Assembly (NCBI RefSeq): GCF_026278245.1
Contig: NZ_CP111079.1
Location: forward strand, 3,288,501 to 3,352,500
Length of the DNA: 64,000 bases
Origin: Pontibacter kalidii
Lineage (GTDB): Bacteria > Bacteroidota > Bacteroidia > Cytophagales > Hymenobacteraceae
Direction of reading: 5' to 3'
Numbering within the stretch: the stretch's first letter is position 1; each line of letters opens with the position of its first letter. Made by a program: the position numbers and the translations under genes. The notes beneath the pieces are model-generated. The model was not told the origin of the DNA. It did not search any database and worked only from the letters and a program-made list of their open reading frames with translations. This document shows, in pieces, positions 17,187-26,101 of this stretch.

Positions 17187-17765
17187 TTACGCTCCTATTA
17201 CTACTTTCGCAAAACGGATCACCTTCTCGTTAAGGGTATATCCTTTTTCAATTATATCTACAATCTTACCTTTCAACTCCTCTGACGGGGCCGGAATCTG
17301 CGTTACCGCCTCATGGAGATCGCTGTCGAAGTCATCGCCCGCCTTTGTCTCCATTGCCTTCAGCCCTTTCTGCTGCGTTACGTGCTTTAACTTGTGGAAC
17401 ACCAGCTCCAGCCCCTGCAGCATCGTATCCAGCTCCTTGCTCTCCTCCATGGCCTGGCGCGCGCGCTCCATATCGTCGAGCACCGGCAGCAACTCGGTCA
17501 TCACGTCCTCGGAGGCCGTTTTGGTCAGCTCCAGGCGCTCCTTGGCCGTACGGCGACGGAAGTTCTCGAACTCCGCCATCAGGCGCACAAACTTATCTTT
17601 CATCTCCGCCAGTTCTGCAGCTGTCTTATCTTCCTGCATCTCGGCAGAAGAAGTGGCTTCGGCTGTTTCGTCCACCTGGTTCAGCTCTTCATCGGCGGTT
17701 GCGTTGGCAGTGTTTTTCTGCAATTCCTCTTGTTCCTGCTCCTTTTTAATATCTTTATCTGACAT
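17187..17765 (-). CDS. grpE: Nucleotide exchange factor GrpE
   Basis: GrpE releases ADP from DnaK. The 192-residue protein has an acidic Glu/Gln-rich N-terminal tail (1-50), a long coiled coil with the family signature KFVRLMAEFENFRRRTAKER, and the C-terminal beta domain ending GYTLNEKVIRFAKVVIG. Length and order are normal. It is first in the grpE-dnaJ operon; a 21-bp near-palindrome 65 nt upstream may be its operator. Confidence 0.97.
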   Translation of the reverse strand: MSDKDIKKEQEQEELQKNTANATADEELNQVDETAEATSSAEMQEDKTAAELAEMKDKFVRLMAEFENFRRRTAKERLELTKTASEDVMTELLPVLDDMERARQAMEESKELDTMLQGLELVFHKLKHVTQQKGLKAMETKAGDDFDSDLHEAVTQIPAPSEELKGKIVDIIEKGYTLNEKVIRFAKVVIGA

Positions 17766-17830
17766 AATGCCTTAAAAAAGTTAGGTTGATGTGTCTATAC
17801 TGTCTTGTCAATTGTCTTGCCAAACCCCTG

Positions 17831-17851
17831 TTTGTGCCAAGTTGACACAAA
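17831..17851. promoter_or_regulatory. Candidate operator upstream of grpE-dnaJ (21-bp near-palindrome)
   Basis: The form is TTTGTG-C-CAA-G-TTG-A-CACAAA. Nine of ten base pairs are complementary around a central G. It lies 65-85 nt upstream of grpE, in its likely promoter region. It does not match the CIRCE element, so a different regulator is implied. Confidence 0.5.
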
Positions 17852-18001
17852 TTAATTTTGAATGAGCGGCTGAATGAATGAGTGCATGTATTTCTCTTCT
17901 TGTGATCTTGTTAGAAGGGAAGTGGAGCAACAGCTACAACGTATAAGCTATAGTATCGATCTTAAACATTCACTCATCCACTCCATCAACACTCACGCCT
18001 T
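17852..18001. other. intergenic region between grpE and obg terminator
   Basis: I see no ORF or recognisable element here beyond the grpE upstream region on one side and the obg terminator on the other. Confidence 0.5.
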
Positions 18002-18040
18002 AAAAAAAATCGGTAGCAAGCTTTGCAGCCTCTACCGATC
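18002..18040 (-). terminator. Rho-independent terminator after obg
   Basis: On the minus strand, ATCGGTAG / CTACCGAT is a perfect 8-bp stem followed by eight T. Confidence 0.85.
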
Positions 18041-18069
18041 CTGGTTTTATACTTTTACCGGGGTATGCT

Positions 18070-19062
18070 TTAGCTGTTTAGCGCATCCCAGATCAAATCC
18101 TTCAGTTGGGTGATGTTCTTGCCCGTGATGCTCGAGATGAATACCGTCTGCAGCCCCTCCGGCAGGGTCTTGCGCATCTCCTCTTCCAGTTCCTCGTCCA
18201 GCATGTCGGATTTGGTGATGGCAAGTATACGCTTCTTATCCAGCAACTCCGGATTAAACTTCTCCAGCTCGTTAAGCAGCACGTTATATTCCTCGGCTAT
18301 GTCTGCGCTCTCACATGAAACCATAAACAGCAGCATCGAGTTCCGCTCAATGTGACGCAGGAAACGGAAGCCGAGTCCCTTGCCTTCCGAGGCCCCCTCG
18401 ATGATGCCCGGGATATCGGCCATCACAAAGGATCTGTAGTCGCGGTAAGCTACCACCCCCAGGTTAGGCTCCAGCGTGGTGAAGGCATAGTTGGCAATCT
18501 TCGGTTTAGCCGCCGACACGACCGACAGAAGCGTGGACTTTCCGGCGTTCGGGAAGCCCACAAGGCCCACATCGGCCAGCAGCTTCAGCTCCAGCACCAC
18601 CCACTCCTCTATGCCCGGCTCACCTGGCTGCGCATAACGCGGCGTCTGGTTCGTGGGGGATTTAAAGTGGGCGTTGCCCAGGCCGCCGCGGCCGCCGGGG
18701 GTAAGTATAATTTCCTGCCCGTCCTCGGTAATCTCGCACATGATCTCACCGGTCTCGGTGTTTCGGGCGATGGTGCCGAGCGGAACCTCCAGCACCTCAT
18801 CCTTGCCTTGCGCTCCCGAGGAGTGGCTCGGGCCACCGTTCAGGCCGTTCTCGGCGATGACGTGCTTGCGGTACTGCAGGTGCAGCAGCGTCCAGAGCTG
18901 GGCGTTGCCGCGAAGTATAACGTGCCCTCCACGGCCTCCGTCGCCCCCGTCGGGACCACCTTTCGCCGTTTTTTTATCCCGATGCAAGTGTGCGGAACCT
19001 CCGCCACCATGCCCGGAACGTGAGCAGATCTTAACGTAGTCTATAAAGTTGCTTGATGCCAA
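18070..19062 (-). CDS. obg: Obg/CgtA family GTPase
   Basis: This is an essential ribosome-associated GTPase linked to 50S maturation and the stringent response. The 330-residue protein has the glycine-rich Obg fold (1-158: [43 protein letters not shown]) and the GTPase domain with G1 GFPNAGKST, switch II ADIPGII and G4 TKSD. There is no C-terminal OCT extension, as in most Bacteroidota. It is 19 nt downstream of adk and ends at a strong terminator. Confidence 0.97.
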   Translation of the reverse strand: MASSNFIDYVKICSRSGHGGGGSAHLHRDKKTAKGGPDGGDGGRGGHVILRGNAQLWTLLHLQYRKHVIAENGLNGGPSHSSGAQGKDEVLEVPLGTIARNTETGEIMCEITEDGQEIILTPGGRGGLGNAHFKSPTNQTPRYAQPGEPGIEEWVVLELKLLADVGLVGFPNAGKSTLLSVVSAAKPKIANYAFTTLEPNLGVVAYRDYRSFVMADIPGIIEGASEGKGLGFRFLRHIERNSMLLFMVSCESADIAEEYNVLLNELEKFNPELLDKKRILAITKSDMLDEELEEEMRKTLPEGLQTVFISSITGKNITQLKDLIWDALNS

Positions 19063-19081
19063 ATCGTGTTAAGCCCTAGGC

Positions 19082-19678
19082 TTATTTTTTCTCTTCCTGC
19101 TTTTCCTTTAACGCATCAATATGCTGGCACAACGCCTTGAAGATGTCCTCTATCTCCCCGATGCCATCCACTGCAAAGAACTTCCCCTGCCCGGCGTAAT
19201 AGTCTGCCACCGGCCTGGTTTTGGTGTTGTACTCCTGCACGCGCTTTCGGATCAGTTCTTCGTTCTGATCATCCGGTCGCCCAGAGGTTTGGCCGCGCAG
19301 CAACAGGCGCTTAGTCAGCTCCTCATCGTCCACGCGCAGGGCAATCATGGCAGATATCTCGGTGTCGTTGTCCTGCAACAGCTTATCAAGCCCCTGGGCC
19401 TGCGGCACTGTGCGCGGAAAGCCGTCGAAGATGAAGCCGGCAGCCTGGCGGTGCTCCTTCACCTTGTTCTCGATCATGCCGATCACCACTTCATCGGGCA
19501 CCAGCAAGCCGTTATCCATCAGCTTTTTCGCTTCCAGGCCAAGTGCTGTACCGGCAGCGATCTCAGAACGCAGCAAATCGCCGGTAGAAAGGTGTATGAG
19601 GTTGTATTTATCTAACAGTTTTTGACTTTGGGTACCTTTTCCAGCACCTGGAGGGCCAAACAAAACGATGTTAAGCAT
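19082..19678 (-). CDS. adk: Adenylate kinase
   Basis: Adk catalyses ATP + AMP = 2 ADP. The 198-residue protein has the P-loop GPPGAGKGT (8-16), the AMP-binding LSTGDLLR and FDGFPRT, and the short lid form with no zinc-binding cysteines (family length about 190). An acidic Lys/Glu-rich tail follows residue 190. It forms an operon with obg. A -7 box at 19701-19708 lies 22 nt upstream. Confidence 0.97.
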   Translation of the reverse strand: MLNIVLFGPPGAGKGTQSQKLLDKYNLIHLSTGDLLRSEIAAGTALGLEAKKLMDNGLLVPDEVVIGMIENKVKEHRQAAGFIFDGFPRTVPQAQGLDKLLQDNDTEISAMIALRVDDEELTKRLLLRGQTSGRPDDQNEELIRKRVQEYNTKTRPVADYYAGQGKFFAVDGIGEIEDIFKALCQHIDALKEKQEEKK

Positions 19679-19700
19679 ATCTTATCGCTAAATTAAAAAG

Positions 19701-19708
19701 CAAATATA
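19701..19708 (-). promoter_or_regulatory. -7 promoter box TATATTTG for adk-obg
   Basis: An exact TAnnTTTG match on the minus strand, 22 nt before the adk ATG. An AAGTATAA word overlaps it by one base. Confidence 0.55.
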
Positions 19709-19804
19709 AGTATAATTTCTCTGTACTTTCTGATTTTATGAGGCTTGGCGGGCACCCGTAACCTCCTGCCTCAGAAGCCTGCTAACGCTACCTGTAGGGC
19801 AGGG

Positions 19805-20347
19805 TTACGATACGATCTTGTAGATGTCGCGCAGGTTTCGGCCAAGGCCGTTATAGTCCAGGCCGTAGCCCACGACAAAATCATTGGGGATAGACCGCGC
19901 CACGTATTTTACGTCCAGCGGGTGCTGCAGGCAATCGGGTTTCATGAGCAGGGTAGCCACCTCCACGGAGGCCGGGCCGCGCTCCTTTAGTTGCTGCAAC
20001 AGGCCGTGCACCGTGTGGCCGGTATCCACGATATCCTCGAGCACCACTACATGGCGGTGCTGTACGTCTTCCGTCAGGCCCAATACCTCCTTTACCTTCC
20101 CCGTGCTCTGCATGTCCTGGTAGCTGGCCAGGCGGATAAACGAAACCTCGCAAGGGATGGAAACGCGCTTGAGTAAATCAGCGGCGAACATAAACGAGCC
20201 GTTTAGCACGGCCAGAAACAGCGGCTGCTTTTCGGCATAGTCCTTATCCAACTGCTCGGCCAGCATGGTGATGCGGGCTATAATCTCCTCTTCACAAATG
20301 TAAGTGCTAAACTCGCAATCGTGAATCTTAATCTTGCGCGGGTCCAT
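19805..20347 (-). CDS. hpt: Hypoxanthine phosphoribosyltransferase
   Basis: This purine-salvage enzyme makes IMP or GMP from hypoxanthine or guanine and PRPP. The 180-residue product has the PRPP loop VVVLEDIVDTGHT, LNGSFMFAADL and, in the C-terminus, DFVVGYGLDYNG. I set the start at 20347 (MDPRKIKIHDCEF), not at the in-frame codon at 20425, because that extension reads through the hppA terminator and the hpt promoter box at 20370-20377. It is 126 nt upstream of adk; the three genes hpt-adk-obg share a direction but the adk promoter box suggests separate initiation. Confidence 0.93.
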   Translation of the reverse strand: MDPRKIKIHDCEFSTYICEEEIIARITMLAEQLDKDYAEKQPLFLAVLNGSFMFAADLLKRVSIPCEVSFIRLASYQDMQSTGKVKEVLGLTEDVQHRHVVVLEDIVDTGHTVHGLLQQLKERGPASVEVATLLMKPDCLQHPLDVKYVARSIPNDFVVGYGLDYNGLGRNLRDIYKIVS

Positions 20348-20369
20348 GTAATATTGGTTTGATCTTGAA

Positions 20370-20377
20370 CAAAGGTA
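20370..20377 (-). promoter_or_regulatory. -7 promoter box TACCTTTG for hpt
   Basis: An exact TAnnTTTG match on the minus strand, 22 nt before the chosen ATG, which it helps to define. Confidence 0.6.
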
Positions 20378-20383
20378 AGTATA

Positions 20384-20422
20384 AAATAAAAGATAAGCCC
20401 AACCTGGAGCCGGGCTTATCTT
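20384..20422 (-). terminator. Rho-independent terminator after hppA
   Basis: On the minus strand an 11-bp stem AAGATAAGCCC / GGGCTTATCTT is followed by a T-rich tail. Confidence 0.85.
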
Positions 20423-20440
20423 CATTTTTAACGGCGAAAG

Positions 20441-22699
20441 TTATTTTACCGTGCCTGCCAGCGTTAGCGTTACCGTGTGCTGTCCGTTTATACTTGCCGT
20501 GGCTGGAGTCAGCTGCTCCAGGTTCATATTGATTCTGTCCAGCTCGATCGGCGCCTCCGGAATCGGGGGCTCCTGCTCCAGGGCAATGTGCGGCGCAATC
20601 ACCAACGACACAATGGACATGAGCTTGATAAGGATGTTCATACTTGGGCCGGAAGTATCCTTGAACGGATCGCCCACGGTATCGCCCGTAACAGAGGCCT
20701 TATGTGGCTCAGAGCCCTTGTACTCCATCACCCCGTTAATCATTACTCCTTTCTCGAAGGATTTCTTGGCGTTATCCCAGGCACCACCGGCGTTCGATTG
20801 GAACATCGCCATCAGTACACCTGACACGGTTACCCCGGCCAACGTACCACCTAGCACCTCGGCAGAGGAAGTATCGGGGAACACATCCCGGAAGCCAAAG
20901 CCGATGATGATCGGCACCAGCAAGGCAATAGCGCCCGGCAGCATCATCTCTTTGATAGCTGCCTGCGTGGAGATGGCCACGCATTTTTCATACTCTGGCT
21001 TCCCCGTGCCCTCCATGATACCCGGAATCTCGCGGAACTGGCGCCGCACCTCGTGCACCATCGCCATAGCCGCACGGCCTACCGCCGCAATAGCCAGGGC
21101 AGAGAAGATAAACGGGATCATGGCCCCGATAAACAGGCCGGCCAGCACCGGCGCCTTGTAAAGGTCTATACTTTCGATGCCGGCTATACCTACGAAGGCA
21201 GCAAAGAGCGCCAGCGAGGTAAGCGCGGCAGAGGCAATGGCGAAGCCTTTACCCGTGGCAGCAGTGGTGTTACCCACAGCATCCAGGATGTCGGTGCGCC
21301 CGCGCACTTCTCTTGGTAACTCGCTCATCTCGGCAATACCGCCGGCGTTGTCGGCAATAGGACCGAAGGCATCAATGGCCAGCTGCATGGCTGTGGTAGC
21401 CATCATGCCCGCCGCCGCAATAGCCACGCCGTACAAGCCGGCTGCCGCGTAAGATAGCACGATACCAGCCGCCAGCACGATGATCGGCAGCACCGTGGAA
21501 TGCATCCCCACTGCCAGACCGGCAATAATGTTGGTGGCATGGCCTGTGGAAGATTGCTGCACAATGGAGTTAACCGGCTTTTTGCCCATGGCTGTGTAGT
21601 ACTCGGTGATGATACTCATCAACGTACCCACCACCAGGCCCACGATCACGGCCATGAACACACCGTTGCTGGTGAACTCAAAGTTACGAAGGTTCAGGTT
21701 CTCCGGCAGCAGCCAGTGAATGACAAAGTAGGAAGCTACGGCCGTAAGTATAACTGAGATCCAGTTGCCGCGGTTAAGCGCCGCTTGCACATCGCCGCCC
21801 TCACTCACGCGCACGAACAGCATCCCGATAAGCGAGAATACGATGCCCAGACCTGCGATGAGCATGGGAAGTATGATCGGGGACAGCCCGCCGAAGTTAT
21901 CTGATACCTCTACCTCACGGCCCAGCACCATGGTGGCAAGTATGGTAGCCACATAAGAACCGAAAAGGTCGGCCCCCATACCAGCCACGTCGCCCACGTT
22001 ATCGCCTACGTTATCGGCAATGGTGGCGGGGTTGCGCGGGTCATCCTCCGGGATGCCGGCCTCTACCTTGCCCACCAGATCGGCGCCCACATCGGCAGCC
22101 TTGGTGTAGATACCACCACCCACGCGGGCGAACAGGGCGATGCTCTCAGCGCCCAGCGAGAAACCGGTGAGCACTTCCAGGGCAATCTCCATTTCCACGC
22201 CATTCACAGCGCCCCCCTGGCTCTGTACAAACAGGTAGTAAAAAAGTATGAACAACGACCCCAGGCCCAGCACCGCCAGGCCGGCCACGCCCATGCCCAT
22301 CACGGATCCGCCTGCAAAAGACACGCTTAAGGCTTTGGAAAGGCTGTTGCGGGCTGCCTCCGCCGTACGCACGTTAGCTTTGGTGGCGATGCGCATTCCT
22401 ATAAAGCCGGCCAGGGCCGAGAAAACAGCGCCTATCACAAAGGCGCCCACAATAAGCGGATGGGATTTCTCGCCGGTGTAGCCCAGGTAGAAGAGGAACA
22501 CGGAGGCGATGATAACAAAATAGGCAAGTACTTTATACTCGGCTTTCAGAAAGGCCATGGCGCCATCGGCGATGTGGCGTGCAATCTCTGTCATGCGCTC
22601 GTTGCCGCTCGGCTGCTTCGTCACCCAGGCCGACCTGATAAGGGTATAGATCAGGGCTGCCACTCCAAAGCCAGGAATTGCATAAAGAATCGGTTCCAT
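20441..22699 (-). CDS. hppA: Membrane ion-pumping pyrophosphatase (K+-dependent type)
   Basis: This pump couples hydrolysis of PPi to Na+ or H+ export across the inner membrane. The 752-residue protein has about 15-16 transmembrane helices and all the active-site motifs: EDDPRNPATIADNVGDNVGD (about 218-237), GSYVATILATMVLG, and DTVGDPFKDTSGPS near the C-terminus. The segment GNTTAATGKG has Ala where K+-independent enzymes have Lys, which by family rule means K+-dependent and therefore Na+- or H+-pumping; the ion cannot be settled by eye. About 45 residues follow the last helix (Glu/Pro-rich, then beta-like), longer than in many members. Confidence 0.96.
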   Translation of the reverse strand: MEPILYAIPGFGVAALIYTLIRSAWVTKQPSGNERMTEIARHIADGAMAFLKAEYKVLAYFVIIASVFLFYLGYTGEKSHPLIVGAFVIGAVFSALAGFIGMRIATKANVRTAEAARNSLSKALSVSFAGGSVMGMGVAGLAVLGLGSLFILFYYLFVQSQGGAVNGVEMEIALEVLTGFSLGAESIALFARVGGGIYTKAADVGADLVGKVEAGIPEDDPRNPATIADNVGDNVGDVAGMGADLFGSYVATILATMVLGREVEVSDNFGGLSPIILPMLIAGLGIVFSLIGMLFVRVSEGGDVQAALNRGNWISVILTAVASYFVIHWLLPENLNLRNFEFTSNGVFMAVIVGLVVGTLMSIITEYYTAMGKKPVNSIVQQSSTGHATNIIAGLAVGMHSTVLPIIVLAAGIVLSYAAAGLYGVAIAAAGMMATTAMQLAIDAFGPIADNAGGIAEMSELPREVRGRTDILDAVGNTTAATGKGFAIASAALTSLALFAAFVGIAGIESIDLYKAPVLAGLFIGAMIPFIFSALAIAAVGRAAMAMVHEVRRQFREIPGIMEGTGKPEYEKCVAISTQAAIKEMMLPGAIALLVPIIIGFGFRDVFPDTSSAEVLGGTLAGVTVSGVLMAMFQSNAGGAWDNAKKSFEKGVMINGVMEYKGSEPHKASVTGDTVGDPFKDTSGPSMNILIKLMSIVSLVIAPHIALEQEPPIPEAPIELDRINMNLEQLTPATASINGQHTVTLTLAGTVK

Positions 22700-23010
22700 T
22701 CAGTTAGATTAAAGGTTAAAGGGATATTTCTATATAGTTATTAAAGAAAAGTGATTCCGTAGACTTTTCCAAATATCCCTCCCCCTTTCCTGCTGAAGCA
22801 GATTTCACCTATACTTCTATACTTTAGCAAGTTGCAACATCGATTTAAAAGCGCAACACCATTTCTGATTATACAGCCCTATTGATAGGAATTGGAGGCT
22901 TTTAGAGCTCCGGCATTCTTATTTAAAAGTAGCTAGAGCAACTAAACGCTCTGCAAGCACTAAAGTAGAAGTTGCTTGTAGTAGCGGGGCAGTCTTGTCT
23001 GAGGGGAGCT
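22700..23010. other. intergenic region upstream of hppA
   Basis: This stretch holds no credible ORF or RNA. It is moderately AT-rich near hppA and gives way to the mosaic repeat at about 23011. Confidence 0.5.
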
Positions 23011-23680
23011 TTCACCTCTCCCCAGCCCTCTCCTTTTCTCAAGAGGCCCTGCCCCAAAACAGGAGAGGGAGTTTCCCGTTACGGGGTCCAACCACCCCTA
23101 CCCCTCCTTGCCTAAGAAGGGGAGCCTGTAATTACTCCTGCTGAAGTATAGGTTGCATAGCTGCTGCCGTTGCGCGGACAGGTCGCGACCTGTCCCTACA
23201 AAGTATAAACCCACCCCTAGCCCCTCCCAGGAGGGGATTTGTCAGCAGACGATTACATCCCCCTACCCCCTTCAAAGGGGGACTTGGCTGAAGCTCCGTC
23301 AGCAGCGGCTATCAAACTGATCCCAGTCCTTGGGTTGAGCGCCTTCTATTGATGCGGTGCTGAGCTTGCTCAGCAGCCCGGAGCGCCAGCGAGGAGCAGC
23401 TTCAATAGTCAGCGCGATGCCCGAGGACGAGGCCTCCCGGCTTGGAGGAAGGCAAAACCAGAAATGAAACAGGCAGGTTGTAAGGCCGTGGATGAACTGT
23501 CGCTAATAAAGATAGCTTGCTTCCAGTTGCGGGAAACAGTAACTATGAAAGTATAGCCAAAGTTGAAATATGACTCTGCGAGCCAGTCGGGTTACAAACC
23601 CGACATCATAGTAGGCGAAGCAGGGGCAGGCAAAGGCACAAGCGGACGCTTGCGCCAGAAAAGTATAAAGTAAGACCGAA
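23011..23680. repeat. Intergenic mosaic repeat B (inverted homologue of 11.2-11.8 kb)
   Basis: There is no gene here. Modules occur inverted relative to copy A: P4 (23011-23070, with a ~20-bp insertion), P3 (23172-23346), the ~80-bp unit at about 23461-23540, P1 (23570-23611) and P2 (23635-23656). P3 contains the perfect 20-bp palindrome GGACAGGTCGCGACCTGTCC (about 23176-23195). The order of P1 and P2 is exchanged relative to copy A. Two AAGTATAA words lie at module borders (23201 and 23661). Confidence 0.85.
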
Positions 23681-23745
23681 GCAAGAACAGCGAAAGTACA
23701 GAGTGAAAATGCACTCCCACTTACGCCAGAAAAACAGCTTTAAAC

Positions 23746-24660
23746 TTACAGCTTCTCCATCAGCACTTTATACAAAGCCACCATACTCTCGATATCCTTC
23801 TTATGCACGATCTCGTTTGGCGTGTGCACATTGTCCTCAGGAGCCCCTACAAAGCACCAATCCCAGGGATGGGCGCTGCGCTGCAGCTCCTTGGCGTCGC
23901 TGCCGCCGGCTCCCTCCACCTCCAGCTGGTAAGGCACACCAGCCTCTTTGGCAATGTTAATGATGCGTTGCACGTAAGACCGGCGCGGAATCAGGCTGTC
24001 GCGCATCGAGATCACCACGCCCTCCCCGGCATGCACGCCTTCGGTTACCCAGGTAATATCGGAGATGAGCCCCTGCGTTACGCCGTAATGCTCATGTAGG
24101 TAACGGGCCAGGTAAGCCACCGAGCCGCCGCCGTGCTCCTCCCAGCAGCAGAAGGCAATGATGCCGTTCTCCATGGTTTCAGCCACCTGCAGGGCCGACC
24201 AAACACCCAGGCGGTTGTCCAGGTAGCAGCTCTGCACCGTCTCCTCCGTCTCCCGGAAATCGCACTTAAACACCAGCTCTGTGCCCCTTTCCAGCTCACG
24301 TTCATACTCGTAGCTCAGTTCATGTCCCTCCTCGTCATACTTCAGGGTGCACTCGATTTTCCCCTGCGAGTCCTCCCCTACCAAGGTATAGCCTGTTTCC
24401 AGATACGGTCCGCCAATCTGCACCAGTTGTTTGCCATAACGAACCGTAAAACCGATCGAATCCATATGCGCAAAAATTGCACTCCTCGGTTTGCCGAACA
24501 CCAGCACGATGCAGTCCTGGAAGCCTTCTCCGTGCAGCACAACGGGTTGCCGTTTCCAGTTAACTTTATGTTCGGCGATGTATTCCAGCAGAAAATTTGT
24601 AAGTTTCTGCTCATTGCCAGAGGGGGCATGGATGCGGCAAAGGGTTTCAAGAAGTTTCAT
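23746..24660 (-). CDS. M42-type metallo-aminopeptidase
   Basis: This is a cytosolic di-metal exopeptidase; the 304-residue protein has no signal peptide. Metal ligands are visible: H65-M-D67 in [10 protein letters not shown], the bridging Asp in SCYLDNRLG (near 170), the catalytic Glu pair in [11 protein letters not shown] (near 195), and a late His in EDNVHTPNE (near 285). It is shorter than classical M42 enzymes (about 350), so it may be a compact subfamily or an M20-like relative. It is transcribed divergently from the TPR gene. Confidence 0.88.
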   Translation of the reverse strand: MKLLETLCRIHAPSGNEQKLTNFLLEYIAEHKVNWKRQPVVLHGEGFQDCIVLVFGKPRSAIFAHMDSIGFTVRYGKQLVQIGGPYLETGYTLVGEDSQGKIECTLKYDEEGHELSYEYERELERGTELVFKCDFRETEETVQSCYLDNRLGVWSALQVAETMENGIIAFCCWEEHGGGSVAYLARYLHEHYGVTQGLISDITWVTEGVHAGEGVVISMRDSLIPRRSYVQRIINIAKEAGVPYQLEVEGAGGSDAKELQRSAHPWDWCFVGAPEDNVHTPNEIVHKKDIESMVALYKVLMEKL

Positions 24661-24768
24661 ATTTATTTTATCTTTATGGAATTCATAGTAATCAGATTTG
24701 TTGTACTTTTATAATTAGACAAGCCAACATAGCAACAGGCTCGAACAAACTTACAATTTTTGGCCTTC

Positions 24769-26016
24769 ATGAAGAACTTAATCTCCGCCATCTTCACGCT
24801 CTTTTTCCCCCTTTTAGCAGTAGCCCAAAGGCCCGCCTTGCCTACTGACTCCTCTGCTATGCGCCAGGTTACCATGACCGAGGTAGAGGTGCTGCCGACC
24901 GCAGCGAAGGTGAAAGGCATGCTGCTGTTGAACAAAGACGTGCAGTACGAGTTGGAGGGTGCCGTGGATAACATGTACAACTTCAAGTATGAGCGCGCCG
25001 AGAAACAGTTCAAGTCGATCCGCCGCCGTTACCCTGAGCACCCGCTGCCATACTTCCTGATGGGCCTGAGCCAGTGGTGGAAGATCGTACCGACCAATAT
25101 CCAGACTCTAAAGTATGATGACATCTTCTTTGCCTATATGGATACGACCATTCAGAAGGCAGAAGCCATGTATGACAAGGATGAGAACAATGTAGAAGCG
25201 GCTTTTTTCCTGGCGGCGTCTTATGGTTTTTCCGCGCGGCTGCACTCTGAGCGCAGCAACTGGCGCAAAGCCACGGTGGCCAGCAAGCGCTCCCTCGATT
25301 TCCTGGAGAAAGCCAAAGCCGGCAACGGCCTGAGCCCTGAGTTCCTCTTTGGAGAGGCGCTTTTTAACTACTACGCCGTCTGGATTCCTGAAAACTACCC
25401 GATGCTGCGCCCCGTGCTTGCTTTCTTCCCGAACGGCGATAAGCGATTGGGGCTAAAGCAGCTGTCTTACGTTTCCAAGACAGGTTTCTACACCGGCACG
25501 GAGTCCAAGCTCTTCCTGATGAAGATACTGGCCAACGAGGAGAAGAAGATGCAGGAGGCCCTGGAGGTATCCGAAGACCTGGCCCTGAAATACCCGGACA
25601 ATGCCTATTTCCAGCGCTTTTATGCCCGCCTGTTGTTTGTGAACGGGCACTTTACCAAGGCTGAGCGCGTATCAGAGGAAATTTTGAGCAAGCTGGAGCA
25701 GGACATGCCGGGCTACGAGCCGGTAAGTGGCCGCTATGCCTCCTACATCCTGGGCTATATTAACCAGCACAAGTACCGCGATTTTGAAAAGGCCAAAGCT
25801 CATTACAAGAACACCATTATGTATGCCGAGATGACAAACGAGCGCGACTCCGGTTATTTCGTGAATTCCTACCTTAACCTGGCCCGCATCGCCAAGCAGC
25901 AGAAAGACAGGGCAGCGGCCAATAGTTATTACTCCGTCGTGATGAAAGCCAGCGATAAGAAATCTGCCAATTTCAAAGAGGCAAAGAAATTCCTGAAAGA
26001 GAGTAAGAAAGGATAA
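24769..26016 (+). CDS. Exported TPR-repeat protein of unknown function
   Basis: The 415-residue protein starts at the ATG at 24769 with the signal peptide MKNLISAIFTLFFPLLAVAQ; a TTG three codons earlier is less likely. The mature part is helical with tetratricopeptide-like pairs: FKYERAEKQFKSIRRRYPEHPLPYF and KYPDNAYFQRFYARLLFVNG are the clearest, with more between residues 55 and 400. It probably lies in the periplasm and scaffolds protein contacts. I do not recognise a specific partner. A strong bidirectional terminator follows. Confidence 0.85.
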   Translation: MKNLISAIFTLFFPLLAVAQRPALPTDSSAMRQVTMTEVEVLPTAAKVKGMLLLNKDVQYELEGAVDNMYNFKYERAEKQFKSIRRRYPEHPLPYFLMGLSQWWKIVPTNIQTLKYDDIFFAYMDTTIQKAEAMYDKDENNVEAAFFLAASYGFSARLHSERSNWRKATVASKRSLDFLEKAKAGNGLSPEFLFGEALFNYYAVWIPENYPMLRPVLAFFPNGDKRLGLKQLSYVSKTGFYTGTESKLFLMKILANEEKKMQEALEVSEDLALKYPDNAYFQRFYARLLFVNGHFTKAERVSEEILSKLEQDMPGYEPVSGRYASYILGYINQHKYRDFEKAKAHYKNTIMYAEMTNERDSGYFVNSYLNLARIAKQQKDRAAANSYYSVVMKASDKKSANFKEAKKFLKESKKG

Positions 26017-26039
26017 TAAATATCCCCTAGAGAACATTT

Positions 26040-26082
26040 AAAAAGCGAGGGCTGCCGGAAAAACCGGCAGCCCTCGCTTTTT
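26040..26082. terminator. Bidirectional terminator between convergent genes
   Basis: A perfect 19-bp GC-rich stem (26040-26058 with 26064-26082), flanked by A and T runs on its arms, ends both the TPR gene and uxs. Confidence 0.9.
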
Positions 26083-26101
26083 ATGATGATGCATGTAGTG
26101 G

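Noticed and set aside
17831..17851. CIRCE element for HrcA
   Set aside because: The dyad does not match TTAGCACTC-N9-GAGTGCTAA.
20348..20425. N-terminal extension of hpt
   Set aside because: It would be coded by the terminator of hppA and a promoter box; the 180-residue form matches the family.
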